Assembly (NCBI RefSeq): GCF_050908845.1
Contig: NZ_CP194171.1
Location: 1,488,001-1,552,000, forward strand
Direction of reading: 5' to 3'
Length of the DNA stretch: 64,000 nucleotides
Source of the DNA: Marinobacterium_D sp050908845
GTDB taxonomy: Bacteria; Pseudomonadota; Gammaproteobacteria; Pseudomonadales; Balneatricaceae
Shown here: piece by piece, positions 62,418 through 64,000 of the stretch
Layout of the letters: every line of letters begins with the position of its first letter
Position numbering within the stretch: position 1 is the stretch's first letter
The notes under the pieces: generated by a model
Seen by the model: only the letters and a program-made list of their open reading frames with translations
Database searches by the model: none
What the model was told of the DNA's origin: nothing
Program-made: the position numbers and the translations under genes

Positions 62418-63849
62418 ATGCGGTCACCCGTGTTTCCAGTTCTGGGGATTCAAGCTCGACAAAGTACCGGGTCAGCAGGTTGACGGCGGTCATCTGCCGG
62501 TACTCGCGCGAGGCGCGGAAATCGGAGATCGGCGCGAAGTCCAGCGCCAGTGCCTGCCTGGCCTTGTCGATGGTGTCGCGATTCCATGCAGAGCCGGTCA
62601 GCGCCTGTTCGCACAGGCTGGCGCGCTTCGGAATGGCAGCCATGCCGCCGAAAGCGATCTTTGCCGATTCGACGCGGCCCTCCCGGATCACGAGGTTGAA
62701 GCAGCCGAGCACCGCGGAGATGTCGTCATCGATCCGCTTGGAGATCTTGTAGCTGCGGAACTCGCCGTTAGCGGCCGCTCTCGGCACGATCACCTTCTCG
62801 ATAAACTCGCCCGGCTGCTGGGCGGTGACCTTGTAGTCGATAAAATAATCCTGCAGATCAAGGGTCCGGGTCTGCTCGCCCTTGCGCAGGACAAGCTTTG
62901 CACCCAGCGCAATCAGGGCGGGCGGTGAGTCACCAATCGGAGAGGCATTACCGATATTGCCGCCCAGGGTGCCCTGGTTGCGGATCTGCAGGGAGGCGAA
63001 CCTGTGGAGCAGGGCGCCGAAATCGGGATAGTCCTGGCTCAGGGCCTGGTAGCAGTCGGTCAGCGGGGCGGCAGCGCCCAGTTCGATCTGCTCATCGAGC
63101 ACACGGACCTGTTTCATCTCGGCGATATCGCCGACGTAAATAAGTGTGGGGAGCTCGCGGTGGAACTGGGTAACCTCCAGCGCCAGATCGGTACCACCGG
63201 CGACCAGGCGGGCATCCGGGTGCTGTTCCAGCAGGCTAGCGAGCTCCGACAGCGAGGCCGGGTTGAAGGCAGTCTTGTTGCCGTCGCTCAGTTCGACCTG
63301 GGCCTGTGGCTGGATCTCGCGCAAGCGGGCGACAGTGGCGGCCTGTTCGGTATCGAAGCTGTCGGGCGTGACCTCTTCGTACATCTTTTCGGTGGCCTCG
63401 ACTATGGGGCGGTAGCCGGTGCAGCGGCAGAGATTGCCGGCCAGCGCCTCGTGGATCTCCTCTTTCTCCGGCTGTCCCACGTTTTTGCCGAGCGCAAACA
63501 TCGACATGACGATGCCGGGTGTGCAGAAGCCGCACTGGCTGCCGTGGCAGTCCACCATCGCCTGCTGGGCAGGGTGCAGGCGGTCTCCCTGTTTCAGGTC
63601 TTCCACCGTGATCAGCTGTTTGCCGTTCAGGGCGGAGACGAAGGTCAGGCAGGAGTTGACGCTTTTATAGCGGATGCGGTCGCCGTCCAGCTCGCCCAGC
63701 ACAACGGTACAGGCGCCGCAGTCACCCGAGGCGCAGCCCTCCTTGGTGCCGGTTTTGCGGGCCTGGGTGCGCAGGTAGTTCAGCACCGTCATATTGGGGT
63801 CGAGCTGTTCTTCGACCCGCAGCGCTTTGTTGAGTAAGAACCTGATCAA
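62410..63849 (-). CDS. xdhA: Xanthine dehydrogenase iron-sulfur/FAD subunit
   Basis: 479 residues with two [2Fe-2S] clusters (GCASGDCGACTVVLG; then CGFCTPGIVM and CRCTGYRPI) and an FAD domain (LVAGGTDLALEVTQF; LGGNIGNASPIGDSPPAL). Start: TTG at 63849, six bases after AAGGAGG, giving MIRFLLNKALRV as in pseudomonads. The frame is open 32 codons further upstream, but those codons read through a promoter region and are not conserved. It heads the operon xdhABC-guaD. Confidence 0.94.
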   Translation of the reverse strand: MIRFLLNKALRVEEQLDPNMTVLNYLRTQARKTGTKEGCASGDCGACTVVLGELDGDRIRYKSVNSCLTFVSALNGKQLITVEDLKQGDRLHPAQQAMVDCHGSQCGFCTPGIVMSMFALGKNVGQPEKEEIHEALAGNLCRCTGYRPIVEATEKMYEEVTPDSFDTEQAATVARLREIQPQAQVELSDGNKTAFNPASLSELASLLEQHPDARLVAGGTDLALEVTQFHRELPTLIYVGDIAEMKQVRVLDEQIELGAAAPLTDCYQALSQDYPDFGALLHRFASLQIRNQGTLGGNIGNASPIGDSPPALIALGAKLVLRKGEQTRTLDLQDYFIDYKVTAQQPGEFIEKVIVPRAAANGEFRSYKISKRIDDDISAVLGCFNLVIREGRVESAKIAFGGMAAIPKRASLCEQALTGSAWNRDTIDKARQALALDFAPISDFRASREYRQMTAVNLLTRYFVELESPELETRVTAYV

Positions 63850-63928
63850 GGAGGGCCTCCTTTTCTTATGTTTATTGCGGAGCCGTGTTGTTGCGGGGCT
63901 CGTTGGGTTTGGCTCGATTAAAGTAAAA

Positions 63929-63970
63929 GCTGACTCATGAGTCAACTTTAAAATTGACCTTTGAGTCAGC
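63929..63970. promoter_or_regulatory. Two inverted copies of a 17-bp motif upstream of xdhA
   Basis: TTGACTCATGAGTCAGC on the minus strand (63929-63945) and TTGACCTTTGAGTCAGC on the plus strand (63954-63970) agree in 14 of 17 bases. The first contains the perfect palindrome TGACTCATGAGTCA. They lie 80-120 bases before the xdhA start, a good place for an operator. The motif resembles RutR-type sites only partly. Confidence 0.6.
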
Positions 63971-64000
63971 TATCTGCCTTTGTTTGCCATTAAAAAAAAT

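Noticed and set aside
1..64000. CRISPR array or phage region
   Set aside because: No regularly spaced direct repeats, cas genes or phage structural genes were seen.

Overview
The window is chromosomal DNA of a gammaproteobacterium, probably a marine Oceanospirillales-type heterotroph. That placement rests on the gene order thrS-infC-rpmI-rplT-pheS-pheT-ihfA-merR-tRNA-Pro, which is standard for Pseudomonas and Oceanospirillum relatives, and on the protein sequences. No 16S rRNA gene is present, so genus is not claimed.

Layout. 1-1861: a CitA/DcuS-type two-component pair on the minus strand, with the regulator cut by the left edge. 2051-9526: translation genes, IHF alpha, a MerR-type regulator and tRNA-Pro(GGG). 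9689-12718: an unrecognised three-gene membrane/secreted cluster. 12806-20244: the beta-hydroxyaspartate cycle (bhcR divergent from bhcABCD), followed by an oxaloacetate decarboxylase-like gene and a GlcG/HbpS-like gene. 20308-30933: an operon of MFS transporter, serine hydrolase and AraC regulator, divergent from an operon for DUF1302, DUF1329, YCF48-like and MMPL/RND proteins, probably an envelope transport system for a hydrophobic substrate. 31473-42920: an esterase, a porin, glutathione-independent formaldehyde dehydrogenase, a sulfatase, a TAXI-type TRAP transporter with its LysR regulator, and a Tat-exported dienelactone-hydrolase-like enzyme. 43071-45540: an accessory patch with AT-rich orphan genes and short palindromic repeats. 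46021-63970: a RutR-like regulator, an IS110 element and a complete purine-catabolic region.

How the genes work together. guaD, xdhABC, puuD, uraH, uraD, puuE, alc and allA make an unbroken route from guanine or xanthine to glyoxylate and urea. The bhc genes turn two glyoxylate into oxaloacetate without losing carbon, and the adjacent decarboxylase-like gene could pass carbon on to pyruvate. Glyoxylate producers and a glyoxylate-assimilating cycle therefore lie within about 50 kb. TGTATACA palindromes lie in front of the two divergent purine promoter regions, next to a GntR gene. A different 17-bp motif occurs twice in front of xdhA.

The most striking structure is at 46783-48240. A complete 1252-bp IS110-group element sits inside a dispersed, structured repeat of about 200 bp that occurs four times in the window. 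The noncoding left end of the element folds by eye into two guide loops. The first loop reads out the sequence into which the element is inserted. The second reads out the element's own joined ends. This is the architecture of a bridge RNA. The host repeat itself shows compensatory changes in several hairpins and looks like an undescribed structured intergenic element.
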